From assembly GCA_046328995.1 (NCBI GenBank), contig JAXLVN010000002.1, forward strand, positions 434,001 through 498,000: a stretch of DNA of 64,000 nt. The letters run 5' to 3'. Within the stretch, counting starts at the first letter, position 1; every line of letters starts with the position of its first letter. Below, one piece after another: positions 37,161 through 47,433 of the stretch. The notes under the pieces were generated by a model that saw only the letters and a list, made by a program, of their open reading frames with translations, had not been told where the DNA came from and searched no databases. The DNA comes from JADJXV01 sp046328995 (GTDB lineage: Bacteria > Bacteroidota > Ignavibacteria > Kapaibacteriales > UBA961). Made by a program: the position numbers and the translations under genes.

Positions 37161-37610
37161 AGAAAGTAAGAGACGTAACCCACCCCTTTATCCCCTCCCG
37201 GGAGGGGAATTTGGTTGGTAAGTAATTGATTTGAAAGGAGCAAGCTTCTGCCTCTTGGGAACTAGAACCAATATATTGAACAAAGCAATAGAAGATCCCT
37301 CAAAAAAATCATCTTCATCATAAAAAATCAGCGGTATCAGCGTGCCATGAGGGCGAGAGGCGATGCCTGATATTCGGCATATACTTGAATACTTCGACGG
37401 AGCTGTTAATGACACATTTAACATTTACGGGATTAATTTTTACCAGCTAACACATTGACTATATCTGAGTTAATATCATTTTACTCCATCTCCTTTATCT
37501 AACGGTTAAAACCGTTGAATTGCTTGCATCTGCTTTGGGGGAAATGGTTAAATCCATTCTGAGCTTATAAAACCGTTAAAACGGAGTACGAGTAGTGATC
37601 GCGGCTTTTT

Positions 37611-37671
37611 ACCCCATAATTAAAATCATGGGCTATGTTGTATTCGCTTCGTGTCATTGTTTTTAACAGGG
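37611..37671. repeat. Dispersed intergenic module with hairpin CCCAT-attaaaat-ATGGG (copy 2)
   Basis: Matches 15513-15571: accccataattaaaatcat, then gggctatgtt, then gtgtcattgttttt and a G-run. The hairpin arms are conserved by compensating change (catgatt / atcgtg in copy 1, cataatt / atcatg here), but two copies are not enough to claim selection for structure. Confidence 0.65.
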
Positions 37672-37705
37672 GGACTTCTATCTCTTAAGAACTCATCGTG
37701 AAGAA

Positions 37706-37786
37706 ACGACTTACCGACTTACGACTTACCGACTTACGACTTACCGACTTACGACTTAACGACTTACCACTTACCACTTACGACTA
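37706..37786. repeat. 15-bp tandem repeat array downstream of priA
   Basis: Units ACTTACGACTTACCG repeated (37717-37761 and flanking partial units), then shorter acttacc units, ending cgacta seven bases before the priA stop codon. In priA sense it starts TTAGTCGTAAGT just after the stop, as after purH. Confidence 0.88.
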
Positions 37787-37793
37787 AAATCCC

Positions 37794-40313
37794 TCAAATA
37801 CTCGCAAACGAATCAATATCAATAGTCACCTTCACCGATGAAGTAGCATGCTTCTGCTGATACGTGGTGTAGGCACTCGTAAGCGCCGCACGGAGCTTCT
37901 CGCCGGTAGGGTCGAGATGCTTCATGCTTTTGAGAATGACGACGCGGCGATAGTGCGAACGTAGTCTGGAAATTGTTGGAATTGATGGACCTACGCGCCA
38001 TACGTCGGGATTGGCTCGCGGGAGGAGGCCGGCTAAATAATGCGAATGCTCATGGACTTTTTGTTCGCTCGGGCCCGAGAGCTCAATCAGCACAAACCTC
38101 GTAAACGGCGGATAATGTGCATCTTTACGGAGCTGTAATTCATCGGCATAGAAGAGGTCGTATTTCCCGGCGACGGCGGCAATGACCGCCTGATGATCGG
38201 GATGCGCGGTCTGAATAATCACCTCGCCCGAGAATTCGCTGCTGCGTCCGGCGCGCCCTGAAACTTGTGTAAGTAATTGAAACGTTCGCTCGGCGGCGCG
38301 GAAATCAGGCATGAAGAGCTGTAAATCTGCATTGATCACACCTACGAGAGTAACTCTACTGAAATCAAGTCCTTTCGCCACCATCTGCGTGCCGACGAGA
38401 ATGTCAATTTCACCATTGGAGAATTCCTGGAGCATTTTCCGGTGCGAACCTTTTTGCGACGTCGTGTCGAGGTCCATGCGTTGGATGCGCGGACTCATTC
38501 CGCGTAGTTGAAACGACTTTTCGAGTTCTTCTTCGATGCGTTGCGTGCCCGTGCCAATCTCTCTAATATCAACACTACCACACACTTCGCAGCATTGCGC
38601 AGCGACAGTATTATAGCCGCAGTAATGACACCGCAGGAGATTCGTGCCCTTGTGATACGTGAGCGAAACCGAACAGTTCTTGCATTGCGGGATGTCGGCG
38701 CAGTCGGTGCATTCGAGGTAGGAGGCGAATCCGCGGCGATTATGGAAGAGAATCACGCCTTCTTTTCGCGTCAGGCGCTCTTCAATCGCGCTGAGCATAT
38801 CGCGCGAGAATGCGCCGTTCATTTGCTTGAGTTTACGTTCTTCTTTAGTATTGACGACGCGAATTGTCGGAAGCGTGGCTCCATCGGCGCGGGAGGAGAT
38901 TTCGAGTAAATGGTATTTCCCGAGTCCTGCGTTGAACATACTTTCCATACTTGGCGTGGCCGAGCCGAGCACGACGACCGCGTGCTCCATACCGCCGCGC
39001 ATGATGGCGCAATCCCGGGCATTATACCGCGGCGAAGGTGACTCCTGCTTGTAGCTCGGCTCGTGTTCCTCATCGACGATAATTAACCCAAGACCCTGAA
39101 TCGGTGCGAAGATAGCCGAGCGTGCCCCAATCACAATTTTCGCTTCATTTTTCTGAATTTTCCGCCAATTATCGAAGCGTTCGCCGGCGTTCATACGGCT
39201 GTGGAGCACGGCAATTTCCTCACCAAATACTGCATGAAAGCGGTCGATAAGTTGGGGTGTAAGGGAAATTTCCGGCACGAGCAGGAGAGCAGTCTTATTC
39301 ATCGACAGCGCCTGGCGGATGGCATGAATATAGACGAGCGTTTTTCCGCTGCCGGTCACGCCGTGGAGGAGAAAGGTCTTGTATTTTTGGGCAGTGAGCT
39401 GTTCGTTAATTTTCTTCAAGGCATGATCTTGTTCTATCGTGAGCGACAGGTGCGCTTCCTCGCGCTGCACCAGGCTTTCGGCGGCGCCGATGGGTTTTTC
39501 GACGCGGGAGACTTCAATTTCGGTCTCGTAAATCAATTCTTTCTTGAGTAGTCCCTGCACGGCAGCCGCGCTCGAATGCGTGTCGCGCAGGGCTTCGGTC
39601 ATGAGTATCGGCGCGTTGTGGTGCAGCGAATAAATGTATAAATGGCTCAGCAGCAGCGCCTGCTTGGGTGCCTTGCTGTCGAGTTCATCGAGGATAGATT
39701 TAAAGTACTCTTGATCAGTGAGAATTTCGGGTATGATAGCTATTGCCTTCTGCATTTTGGGTTGCATATCGGCTTCGATTCCGACGATACAACTGATAAT
39801 GCCTGCCTGCTCGAGGGCGTCGAGCTGTTCGGCAATGGAGTCTGAGTTGAGCTGTTTTTGGAGGTGCCCGACCGACACCGCTCCTTTATGATTCATCAGT
39901 ACCTCTAAAAGAGCAGCGCGCTTCGGAGCGCGTTTTGCGACACTGAGTAAGTATTCATCGGTAATCGGGTGGAGGAGTTTGACGGTGATAATACTTTGCG
40001 GGCTCATTCCTTGCGGCAGGGCGGCTTTGAGAGTTTCGCCCCAGGACGCGAAATAATACTCAGCGACCCATTTCGTGAAATTCATGAGCTGAGCGCTGTA
40101 AATCGGTGCATCATCGAGGATTTCGTGGACGAATTTGGCGCCTTTGACGGGTTCGCCCGAGACATGGGTGATAATTCCGGTGAGCGTACGTTTGCCAAAT
40201 GGCACAAGCGCGCGGCGACCGACGAGTGTATCTTGCCACATCTCGGGAGCAACGGCATAGGTAAACTGCTTGTGAATCGGCAGCGGAAGCGCAATCTGAA
40301 CAAAGTGTTGCAT
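37794..40313 (-). CDS. priA: Primosomal replication-restart helicase PriA
   Basis: 839 residues from the ATG at 40313; the longer frame from 40427 adds a 38-residue hydrophobic leader not expected in PriA, whereas MQHFVQIALPLPIHKQFTY is the normal start. PriA recognises stalled forks and reloads the replicative helicase. An N-terminal 3'-end-binding domain is followed by Walker A LLHGVTGSGKTLVYI, the DEEHE box, LGSATPS, the zinc-binding cysteine clusters (CTDCADIPQCKNCSV, CHYCGYN, CCEVCGS), and helicase motifs GTQMVAKGLDFSRV and QVSGRAGR. All eight zinc-type cysteines appear present. A repeat array follows its stop codon. Confidence 0.96.
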   Translation of the reverse strand: MQHFVQIALPLPIHKQFTYAVAPEMWQDTLVGRRALVPFGKRTLTGIITHVSGEPVKGAKFVHEILDDAPIYSAQLMNFTKWVAEYYFASWGETLKAALPQGMSPQSIITVKLLHPITDEYLLSVAKRAPKRAALLEVLMNHKGAVSVGHLQKQLNSDSIAEQLDALEQAGIISCIVGIEADMQPKMQKAIAIIPEILTDQEYFKSILDELDSKAPKQALLLSHLYIYSLHHNAPILMTEALRDTHSSAAAVQGLLKKELIYETEIEVSRVEKPIGAAESLVQREEAHLSLTIEQDHALKKINEQLTAQKYKTFLLHGVTGSGKTLVYIHAIRQALSMNKTALLLVPEISLTPQLIDRFHAVFGEEIAVLHSRMNAGERFDNWRKIQKNEAKIVIGARSAIFAPIQGLGLIIVDEEHEPSYKQESPSPRYNARDCAIMRGGMEHAVVVLGSATPSMESMFNAGLGKYHLLEISSRADGATLPTIRVVNTKEERKLKQMNGAFSRDMLSAIEERLTRKEGVILFHNRRGFASYLECTDCADIPQCKNCSVSLTYHKGTNLLRCHYCGYNTVAAQCCEVCGSVDIREIGTGTQRIEEELEKSFQLRGMSPRIQRMDLDTTSQKGSHRKMLQEFSNGEIDILVGTQMVAKGLDFSRVTLVGVINADLQLFMPDFRAAERTFQLLTQVSGRAGRSSEFSGEVIIQTAHPDHQAVIAAVAGKYDLFYADELQLRKDAHYPPFTRFVLIELSGPSEQKVHEHSHYLAGLLPRANPDVWRVGPSIPTISRLRSHYRRVVILKSMKHLDPTGEKLRAALTSAYTTYQQKHATSSVKVTIDIDSFASI

Positions 40314-40507
40314 GAAAATGACACAAAAAATGAAACAACCTGATAAGCAAAAATACGAAGATTTATTGGCTTGGGCGGTGGGGAGTGACGAGAGATAGAA
40401 TCCCGATTGGAATGTCGGATGGAACATTATGACAAGTATAGTAGTTAAAACGGCCCGGACGGCAACGGGTGCCCGCAGGCGACGCTTGGAAGATGCAGAA
40501 GGGGAAC

Positions 40508-41365
40508 CTATATCGGTGTGCCATATTTCTTTTCATACCAGAATTCGGCTGCTTCTGCCGAGAGGAGGGTGATGAGGGAGGAGTAATAGATCCACACGCC
40601 GATGGTCACGATAATTGCATACACGCCATAGACTTTGCCGAATGAACCGATATTCGTCAGATACCACGCGAAGCCGAAGCGGGCGATTTCCCAGAGGGCG
40701 GTGCACAGGAGTGTTGCGGTGAGAACGATGAAGCGGGGGAGTTTTTTGTTGGGAATAAATCTGTATAAAAAGTAAAAAAAGAGCATTGCTGAGGCGAGGC
40801 CGACGAAGTGAACAGTAGCGCCGCTGACCCAACTGAACACTGTCGGCGGCAGTAAATTTTTGCCGGTCGAGCTGACGAAGGCGGCTGTGGGTGCTATGAG
40901 CGTCGATGCAAGCAGCAGAGCCATAAGTATCAGCGTGAGCAGGATATCCATGAATTTATAGACGAGGAAAAAACGCTGGGTCGTGATACTGAAAATAGCA
41001 TTAAGTCCGGTGCGGAGCGAGCTGAAGAGGGCGGAGGAGGTCCAGAGGAGTGCTAAACCTCCAATCCATCCGGCGATGGAGCTAAGTTGGAATACTGTAT
41101 GGAGTTCGGACAGCGCGCCGCTAATCATATCCGAACTCAGTTGATTCGGCGGGAGTGAGTCTGTAAGGATTCGGTTAATTGTTTGTCCAAGGGTTTCACG
41201 GTCGATGACGGAGCCGAGAATACCCATGGCGACAAGCAGTAAGGGAATGATACAAAAGAGGATATTAAAAGCAATTCCCGAGGAGAGCAGGAAAATATGG
41301 TTGGCGGAGAGTCGATCACCGAATTCAACGATAGTAGAGTATGTGGTTTTGATATGATTTTTCAT
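40508..41365 (-). CDS. YihY/BrkB-family envelope membrane protein
   Basis: A 285-residue protein with six hydrophobic segments, the family signature near the start (SANHIFLLSSGIAFNILFCIIPLLL) and the conserved C-terminal part (FGKVYGVYAIIVTIGVWIYYSSLITLLSAE). This family was once misnamed ribonuclease BN; its members are inner-membrane proteins of uncertain role, linked to envelope integrity. The start codon overlaps the end of flhF by 4 bases, so the two genes are translationally coupled. Confidence 0.88.
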   Translation of the reverse strand: MKNHIKTTYSTIVEFGDRLSANHIFLLSSGIAFNILFCIIPLLLVAMGILGSVIDRETLGQTINRILTDSLPPNQLSSDMISGALSELHTVFQLSSIAGWIGGLALLWTSSALFSSLRTGLNAIFSITTQRFFLVYKFMDILLTLILMALLLASTLIAPTAAFVSSTGKNLLPPTVFSWVSGATVHFVGLASAMLFFYFLYRFIPNKKLPRFIVLTATLLCTALWEIARFGFAWYLTNIGSFGKVYGVYAIIVTIGVWIYYSSLITLLSAEAAEFWYEKKYGTPI

Positions 41366-42543
41366 AATTCATCGCTGGGTAAGACGAGTTCGGCAAGGCG
41401 TTCGGCGCGTGCGGTCTCGATATCATCGGGTATTTTTTGTCCCGTGGTACAGTAGGCGAGCGGTAATTTTTGGCGTCGCAGCACGGAGATAATGCCGCCG
41501 AGGCCGGCTGCTTCATCGAGCTTGGTGAGGATGAGTGCATTGGGTTCTAAGGGAGTAAAGCGTTCCAATACTTCCGCAAAGGTCTTTTCGCTCACATTGG
41601 CACTTTGTACGAGATAGGTAATATCGGGTGTAGCTGCTTCGAGGTAGGCGCCGATTTCGAGGATATGCTGGCGGCGCTGTTGGCTGCGTCCGACGGTATC
41701 GATAAAGATAAAATCGCGTTTGGATTCTTGCTTGATAATCTGGCGGAGCTCTTGCGAGTTGTAGGCAGTAAGAAACGGAATACCGGCAATGGAGGCGAAG
41801 GTCTGAAGCTGCTCGGCTCCGCCGACTTTATAGGTATCGGCTGAGACGATGAGGATATTTGCTTTAAAGAGTAATTTGCAGATTGCGGCAAGCTTGGTAA
41901 TGGTCGTTGTTTTTCCGCCGCCGGTTGTGCCGATAAAGGCGACGGTAGTAACGGGTGAGCGCATTTCGAGAGCCGGAAAGACACTGATATCAGAGCTGAT
42001 GACGGCGCGTGCTGCGGATAACAGACTATGAGAATTGCTGCCCGACTGTGATGTGGCAAGTCCTGTAATTCGAAGGGCTTCATCATCCGAGAAGTCCGAA
42101 GCACGGAGCATGGTATAGAGGTGCCTTGCTGTATCGCTGATCATAGCTGCATACCGGTAGGGTAGTGTGCCTGCGAGGGTAGCGACGGCATCTTTGATAT
42201 CCCGGATATCATTGCGTAATTGGAGCAGGGCGGCGGTAGTATTGAGCGAGTCGGTGTCTTCTTTGGGTTCGGCTTTTTTTTCGGGTACTTGCGCAGGATT
42301 TTTTTTCGCGGTGCTGTGTTTTTGCGCTTTTGCGGGTGCTTTCGGTGTGCTTGAAGGAGGATCGTTATGCAGCTCGGCGGCCCGGCTGACGAGTTGCTCG
42401 TCGAGAGCGGCGATGATCTCGATAATATCATCACTTCCATCGACTTTTACGTTTCGTGTCGAGAGGATAACGGCATCGTCACCGAGCTCTTTGCGCATTT
42501 GAGCAATACCTTCTTTCATATTGGGCGCTATAAATTTTTTCAT
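41362..42543 (-). CDS. flhF: Flagellar-placement SRP-type GTPase FlhF
   Basis: 393 residues from the ATG at 42543; a longer frame to 42624 adds 27 residues unlike the family. The N-terminus MKKFIAPNMKEGIAQMRKEL and LSTRNVK are typical of FlhF. A lysine/proline-rich linker is followed by the NG domain: Walker A FIGTTGGGKTTTITKLAA, ADTYKVGGAEQL, DTVGRSQQ, LTKLDEAAGLGGI and CTTGQKIPDDIE. FlhF is a GTPase that sets site and number of flagella. No other flagellar gene is in the window, so motility is suggested but not shown. Its downstream partner is the YihY-like gene. Confidence 0.9.
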   Translation of the reverse strand: MKKFIAPNMKEGIAQMRKELGDDAVILSTRNVKVDGSDDIIEIIAALDEQLVSRAAELHNDPPSSTPKAPAKAQKHSTAKKNPAQVPEKKAEPKEDTDSLNTTAALLQLRNDIRDIKDAVATLAGTLPYRYAAMISDTARHLYTMLRASDFSDDEALRITGLATSQSGSNSHSLLSAARAVISSDISVFPALEMRSPVTTVAFIGTTGGGKTTTITKLAAICKLLFKANILIVSADTYKVGGAEQLQTFASIAGIPFLTAYNSQELRQIIKQESKRDFIFIDTVGRSQQRRQHILEIGAYLEAATPDITYLVQSANVSEKTFAEVLERFTPLEPNALILTKLDEAAGLGGIISVLRRQKLPLAYCTTGQKIPDDIETARAERLAELVLPSDEL

Positions 42544-42650
42544 TCGCATGCGGATGGTTCTTTCATAAAATGAAATCAGTCTATTGTTGAGTGCTAAAAT
42601 TACCAAAAAAAAACGTTTAACCATGTAAAAAACGTGAAAATATGCCGAAT

Positions 42651-42676
42651 GTAACCCTTTCCGAGGTCATGCATTG
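42651..42676 (+). promoter_or_regulatory. Conserved upstream element of the IgGFc-like paralogues (copy 1)
   Basis: gtaaccctttccgag, then gcattg, about 135-160 bases upstream of the start at 42811, preceded by aaaaaacgt. The same series occurs at 47274-47298 before the paralogue (gtaaccctttctgag, then gcaatg), preceded by aaaaacgt. It is a candidate promoter or regulator site retained after duplication; the binding factor is unknown. Confidence 0.45.
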
Positions 42677-42810
42677 TTTGTCGGTAATAAATATTTCGTT
42701 GTAGAAGAAATAAATATCATATAATTCAAATTATTAAAGTAAATTTATACTCCAAAAATGAACTTATAGTTTTTTTATTCTCAATACCCATATTTCAGGA
42801 GGTATCCCCC

Positions 42811-45800
42811 ATGAAAACTTTTGCCACTTTTATGTCTATATTGCTGCTTACAGCATTGGCTTCCTTTGCAGGACAGACCAATGATGCTAAGACAGAAGCA
42901 ATTCTCAAACGCATGAAAAATCCAGATTTGCAGTTGAATGCTTCTGCTCAGGGGAGGGAGTTTTGGCTAGCCGTACCGCTCAATACGGGGAAGGATCAGC
43001 CGACGCTTAATTTAGAGTTTTATGTGACATCGAGCTACAATACCTTGGTCACACTCGAGGTACCGGGTTCGGGCTTTGTGGTATCGAAGAAATTGGAAGC
43101 GCTCAAGGTGGTCACGTTTACGACGAAGGATGCTACTGCTTCGTTTGATTGGGAGGTCGTTTCCAGCCAAATCGCCGATAATCGAGGTGTACATATATAT
43201 GCAGACAAGCCGATTTCTGTATATTGCCTCAATGGTAAGGATTTAACGTCTGATGGCTATCTTGGCTTACCAATCAGTGCATGGGGAACAGATTATATTC
43301 ACTGCGCATATTATGATTTTAATGAGTATCGTCCGTTAGCTGCCGGATTTATTATCGTAGCTTCTGAAGATAAGACAACTGTACAAGTAAAGCTAGCCGG
43401 TCGCGGTAAAGATATTGCAAAAACTAGGAGTGGCAGTAAAATCGGTGCCGTCCTTGAATTTAATCTCGATAGAGGACAAGTGTATTGTGTTGTCGGCGAT
43501 GCTACTACACGTGGTTCATTTGACTTAACAGGTTCTAAAATTCATGCTGACAAGCCAATTGGCCTGATTTCGTATCACGAACGCACCTTTATACCATCGA
43601 ATGTTCAGACCAATGGCCGCGACCATATTTGTGAAATGCTGCCACCGATATCTGCATGGGGTAAAAAATATGTTACCGTCGAATTTAAGCGGGATAATCA
43701 TGGTGACTTTTTTCGGGTAGTTGCATCACAAAATAATACAAAGTGGTCAATGCAGTATTATGATAAAATGAGTGGTGTGCTTTTAGGACAGCGTAATGGC
43801 AAGCTAAATGCGGGTGAATTCTACGAAGACTTTGATTCTTGGGCAGGTAACAGTGCAATTGAGGGGTTCCGTGGAGTGTCCGTTTGGCAAGCAGACAAGC
43901 CATTCTTACTCATGCAATATCAATATTCCGCAGATTGGGATAAAGGTAGTAACTTCGATCCTGATATGGTGGTTGTCACTCCGTATGAGCAATTTCTCAA
44001 AGCCACTCTTTTTCAAACGCCGACGAATCCGGCATTTGTCGATAACTGGTTCAATTACATCGTAGAAGGTGATCCGACGGATACCAATTCTGTGAAACTA
44101 AAATCACTCGTTATTGATGGTGATACTGCCTATAAGTCTTTCCCGCAACTTCTCCTTAATAGAATCCCGACTACTAATCTTTATTGGGGTTTTCGCTCTA
44201 TGTCGCCAGGGCCGCATATAGTTACAAGTGAGACTAAATTCGGGGGCTATGTCTATGGATTTGGTGCTTTTAACGGCTATACGTGGCCGGCTGCTTTAGC
44301 TACAAAATCCTTGGAAGATTTGGATACATTGCCACCGCAGCTAACGTTTACCGATGAATGCGGTGATTATCATTACACTTCGACTGAGGTGCGCAATTTT
44401 GGCGTTCCACCCGATACGGTGCAGATCGATCAGGGTATTTTTGAGATATCCTTGGTTGATTCGGTGAGTTATAATTATGAATTAAAGCTTCTGACCGCTG
44501 ATAAGATCATCCCGCTTCCGAAAGTCACGGAGTTTAAATTTGATATTCTGGTTAAGGACAAAACAAAAGATGCATTTGCGATAGTAATTGTGATGGACAG
44601 AGCGGGTAATTATACGCTCGATACCGTGAGCTATGTGGCTGATAAAATAACCCTTAATCCCGCAATTGTTCAATTTGGTAAAGTGCGGGTCGGAAAAACG
44701 AAACAATTGACGGTACAGCTGAAGAATCCGAATGCAAGAGATATAAAAATCAAGAAATTGACACTTTTAAAGAAAAAAGAATTCACGATAATCAGCGGCG
44801 ATGCGCCTCCTGAATTTGTGATAGCTGCGAAAGATTCACATGCTGTCGTAGTATCCTATACTCCAATAAAAGAAGGTCTATCGGATGTAGATAAAGATAT
44901 CGATATTGATTCAATTCTGGCCGAGACAGAATGTGCGAAATTCAGCTTCCCGGTAAAAGGTCGCGGCGTAGTACCTTGTGCGGATGTCGAGCCCCTGTGG
45001 CTTGCACCGATTACGGCAATTGGTGATACAATTCGTAAAGAGAGTATTAGTCCGGGCTTATATATTCGTAATAAAGGAACAGATACCCTGACCGTGACGA
45101 ATATTCTGGGCGTACAACAGCCATTTTTTGTCGAAAATCCGACACCTAAATTCCCATTCCAGATTGCTCCCGGTGGGCAAGTGTATTTCTCGTCGATAGG
45201 GTATGTACCGACGAAGCTGACAATTGATACATTGAAGGTAACGTTTGAGACAGACGGTGGCGGGGTAACCTGTAATGAAGTATCGACATGGATAGGTCAG
45301 GGCAAGGCACCGGGACCAAAAATTACGAGTTATGACTGGCGTGAGCGTCGAGTACTGACGGTGAACAATTCAACAATTGAAGTATCGAATTTAGGAACAT
45401 CAGATTTGAATTTAGTGGGCTGGCATTACAGCACGCCCGGTGATGCAAATTTCAGTGCTACAACGCAGAGTAAATTTAGTGCAACGGCTCCATTCTTACT
45501 CCGCGCTAACAATGCGACGAAGGTAGTATTTGATGTGGTCTATACTCCTCAGGGAGAAGCGACACATCATAATTCTATCATCCCGGAATTCAAAGAAGTA
45601 GTACCACAGATAGAAGGAACTCTCGACGGAATTGGTATCTTGCCGAAGATAGCGCCTCTCGGATGGGTATTCCCGGATAGTACGTTAGTAGGAAATACAT
45701 ACCCGGTTCCCGGTAAAGTCGTTGTTCGTAACCCAAGTACATCGGCCGTATTGAATGTGAAAACGTTTGGCATCCGCGCCGGTGGAAATACAGCAGATTT

Positions 45801-47067
45801 TGACTTTACACCTGCACAATTACCGGCATCGTTTGTCATCGGGAAAGCAGATTCGGTCGTATTCCCGGTTACCTTCTCACCTAAAGCAATAGGTCAACGC
45901 AAGGTAACGATAGACATGACTTCAGATGCAGCCCCCGGACCGGAAGTAGATCCGACGGTGTCTCATTCGGTAGATGTGGTAGGAGTAGGATATAAAGTGA
46001 ATAACACATTCCCACGGATATCGGTTGGATCAATCGATTATGGCACGGTACTCACGTGTGATAATCCGACGAAACAGTTTGTCATTGGTAATCCAGGTGG
46101 CACAGCTCCATTAGTGATAAGCAGTTATGCAAAAGTAGGTGCCGATGCGGCGAACTTCATAGTATCGATGCCGACACTTCCGATTACGATTCCGCCGAAT
46201 GGAACGGTACCGGTCGATGTGATGTTCCTGCCGAATGCGATACGGACCTATAATGCAGAAGTACTTATTTACAGCGATGCCGACACACTCGACTTCCCGC
46301 TTGCTCTCCGCACGGCTACCTTGACAGGCGTAGGCAAGATTGTTCCTGTTGATTTTGCTCTCACCGTTACCGGTGCCAAAGCAATCACGCCGGGTGATCC
46401 AAAGGACTTCGTATTATCTGCTACCGGTGGTGCATTCAACGATGCGCTGATTAAGGACTTTGTAGCTGAAATACAGTATGATCAGAAGCTTTTAGACTTT
46501 AGAGGTGTTGATTTTGTTGGCGCCTATAAGAGCGCATGGACATTCGGTACTCCAACTCATGTGGGCACTGGCGCCAATCATAAGCTCGTGTTGACGGCAA
46601 GCGGTAATTTCTCAATTCCAAGCACGGGACCGATTGCGGAACTGCACTTCAATACCTTACTCGCTGATACTCTTTATTATCCGGTTGGATTAAATGTCCA
46701 GACGCCGAAAGTAGCAGCATGCGTGATTCCGAAAAGCATCGGCGACCAAATATCGATTCAAGGTTGCTTTATCAATGCGCGGTTAGTATCGCCAACCGGT
46801 TCGAAATATGCGCTTACGACAATCAGTCCGAATCCGTCGGGCAATGATGTGATTACGGTTGATTACAGTGTGGGTCTCAACTCACACACGACTTTCGAGC
46901 TCTACAATACATTAGGTGAACGTGTTGCAGTGCTGATGGACAAAGTGCTCAGTCCCGGTGATTATCAGGCACGGATGGGCATTGCCAATATTCCTGCCGG
47001 CGTGTATTCCTGCCGCATGATATCGGGTCAGTTTAGCGCCTCGCAAATGATTACGATTACTAAATAA
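42811..47067 (+). CDS. Large T9SS surface protein with IgGFc-binding-like N-terminus
   Basis: 1,418 residues. A signal peptide (1-20) is followed by an IgGFc-binding-like domain (about 45-490; motifs GREFWLAVPLN, HIYADKPISVYCLNG, GYVYGFGAFNGYTWPAA). Several ASH / choice-of-anchor D-type beta-sandwich repeats follow (about 610-1200; for example VQFGKVRVGKTKQLTVQLKN and PEVDPTVSHSVDVVGVGYK). Then come a cohesin-like domain (about 1205-1320) and a C-terminal T9SS type A sorting domain (ISPNPSGNDVITVDYSV to IPAGVYSCRMISG). The ribosome binding site AGGAGG lies just upstream. It is predicted to be exported and attached to the cell surface; ligand unknown. The paralogue follows in tandem. Confidence 0.85.
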   Translation: MKTFATFMSILLLTALASFAGQTNDAKTEAILKRMKNPDLQLNASAQGREFWLAVPLNTGKDQPTLNLEFYVTSSYNTLVTLEVPGSGFVVSKKLEALKVVTFTTKDATASFDWEVVSSQIADNRGVHIYADKPISVYCLNGKDLTSDGYLGLPISAWGTDYIHCAYYDFNEYRPLAAGFIIVASEDKTTVQVKLAGRGKDIAKTRSGSKIGAVLEFNLDRGQVYCVVGDATTRGSFDLTGSKIHADKPIGLISYHERTFIPSNVQTNGRDHICEMLPPISAWGKKYVTVEFKRDNHGDFFRVVASQNNTKWSMQYYDKMSGVLLGQRNGKLNAGEFYEDFDSWAGNSAIEGFRGVSVWQADKPFLLMQYQYSADWDKGSNFDPDMVVVTPYEQFLKATLFQTPTNPAFVDNWFNYIVEGDPTDTNSVKLKSLVIDGDTAYKSFPQLLLNRIPTTNLYWGFRSMSPGPHIVTSETKFGGYVYGFGAFNGYTWPAALATKSLEDLDTLPPQLTFTDECGDYHYTSTEVRNFGVPPDTVQIDQGIFEISLVDSVSYNYELKLLTADKIIPLPKVTEFKFDILVKDKTKDAFAIVIVMDRAGNYTLDTVSYVADKITLNPAIVQFGKVRVGKTKQLTVQLKNPNARDIKIKKLTLLKKKEFTIISGDAPPEFVIAAKDSHAVVVSYTPIKEGLSDVDKDIDIDSILAETECAKFSFPVKGRGVVPCADVEPLWLAPITAIGDTIRKESISPGLYIRNKGTDTLTVTNILGVQQPFFVENPTPKFPFQIAPGGQVYFSSIGYVPTKLTIDTLKVTFETDGGGVTCNEVSTWIGQGKAPGPKITSYDWRERRVLTVNNSTIEVSNLGTSDLNLVGWHYSTPGDANFSATTQSKFSATAPFLLRANNATKVVFDVVYTPQGEATHHNSIIPEFKEVVPQIEGTLDGIGILPKIAPLGWVFPDSTLVGNTYPVPGKVVVRNPSTSAVLNVKTFGIRAGGNTADFDFTPAQLPASFVIGKADSVVFPVTFSPKAIGQRKVTIDMTSDAAPGPEVDPTVSHSVDVVGVGYKVNNTFPRISVGSIDYGTVLTCDNPTKQFVIGNPGGTAPLVISSYAKVGADAANFIVSMPTLPITIPPNGTVPVDVMFLPNAIRTYNAEVLIYSDADTLDFPLALRTATLTGVGKIVPVDFALTVTGAKAITPGDPKDFVLSATGGAFNDALIKDFVAEIQYDQKLLDFRGVDFVGAYKSAWTFGTPTHVGTGANHKLVLTASGNFSIPSTGPIAELHFNTLLADTLYYPVGLNVQTPKVAACVIPKSIGDQISIQGCFINARLVSPTGSKYALTTISPNPSGNDVITVDYSVGLNSHTTFELYNTLGERVAVLMDKVLSPGDYQARMGIANIPAGVYSCRMISGQFSASQMITITK

Positions 47068-47090
47068 TTGCAATCGTTAGCGGTTCTCGA

Positions 47091-47130
47091 TAAAAAATCC
47101 CTGCAAGAGTTGTCTCGCAGGGATTTTTTA
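47091..47130 (+). terminator. Terminator after the first IgGFc-like protein
   Basis: A perfect 14-bp stem (47091-47104 with 47117-47130), a 12-base loop and A/T-runs on both sides, 24 bases after the stop codon. Confidence 0.85.
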
Positions 47131-47433
47131 GTATGGAATTGCTTTTATAGTAACGAGTTGGTATTACATCAAGGGGTTCATTGAGAAGCATAAAAACAGT
47201 ATTTAGGCAGTTGATTACTAAATTCTGAAAGGAAAAATACAGCTTGCCGTAAAAACGTAATAATCAACTTATTGTAACCCTTTCTGAGATAAAGCAATGC
47301 CTTGTAGTTTTCATATTTTAAGGGGCACAGTATTTTTTTGTTATTATATTTCCAAATATTACTGTAATTTGAGGTATAAAATCAAAAAAATACAGTATAA
47401 ATTTCTTTATCACTTTTTTCAGGAGTACATTCC
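47131..47433. other. AT-rich leader between the IgGFc-like paralogues
   Basis: About 300 bases without a gene. It holds the shared element at 47274-47298 (gtaaccctttctgag) and a strong AGGAG ribosome binding site at 47420-47424. It probably contains the second paralogue's own promoter. Confidence 0.45.

Larger units (their letters stand above)
37161..37793. other. Repeat-rich intergenic region downstream of priA
   Basis: About 630 bases without a supported gene. It contains a perfect 18-base palindrome (37193-37210), cggttaaaaccg-type palindromes near 37502-37516 and 37570-37584, the dispersed module at 37611-37671, and the 15-bp array at 37706-37786. This looks like an accumulation of small dispersed repeats between convergent or isolated genes. 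Confidence 0.6.

Noticed and set aside
37188..37424. Minus-strand 78-residue frame
   Set aside because: It overlaps a palindrome and dispersed repeats and ends in low-complexity sequence; no support as a gene.
40314..40427. N-terminal extension of PriA
   Set aside because: The added 38 residues are unlike PriA and the ATG at 40313 matches the family start.
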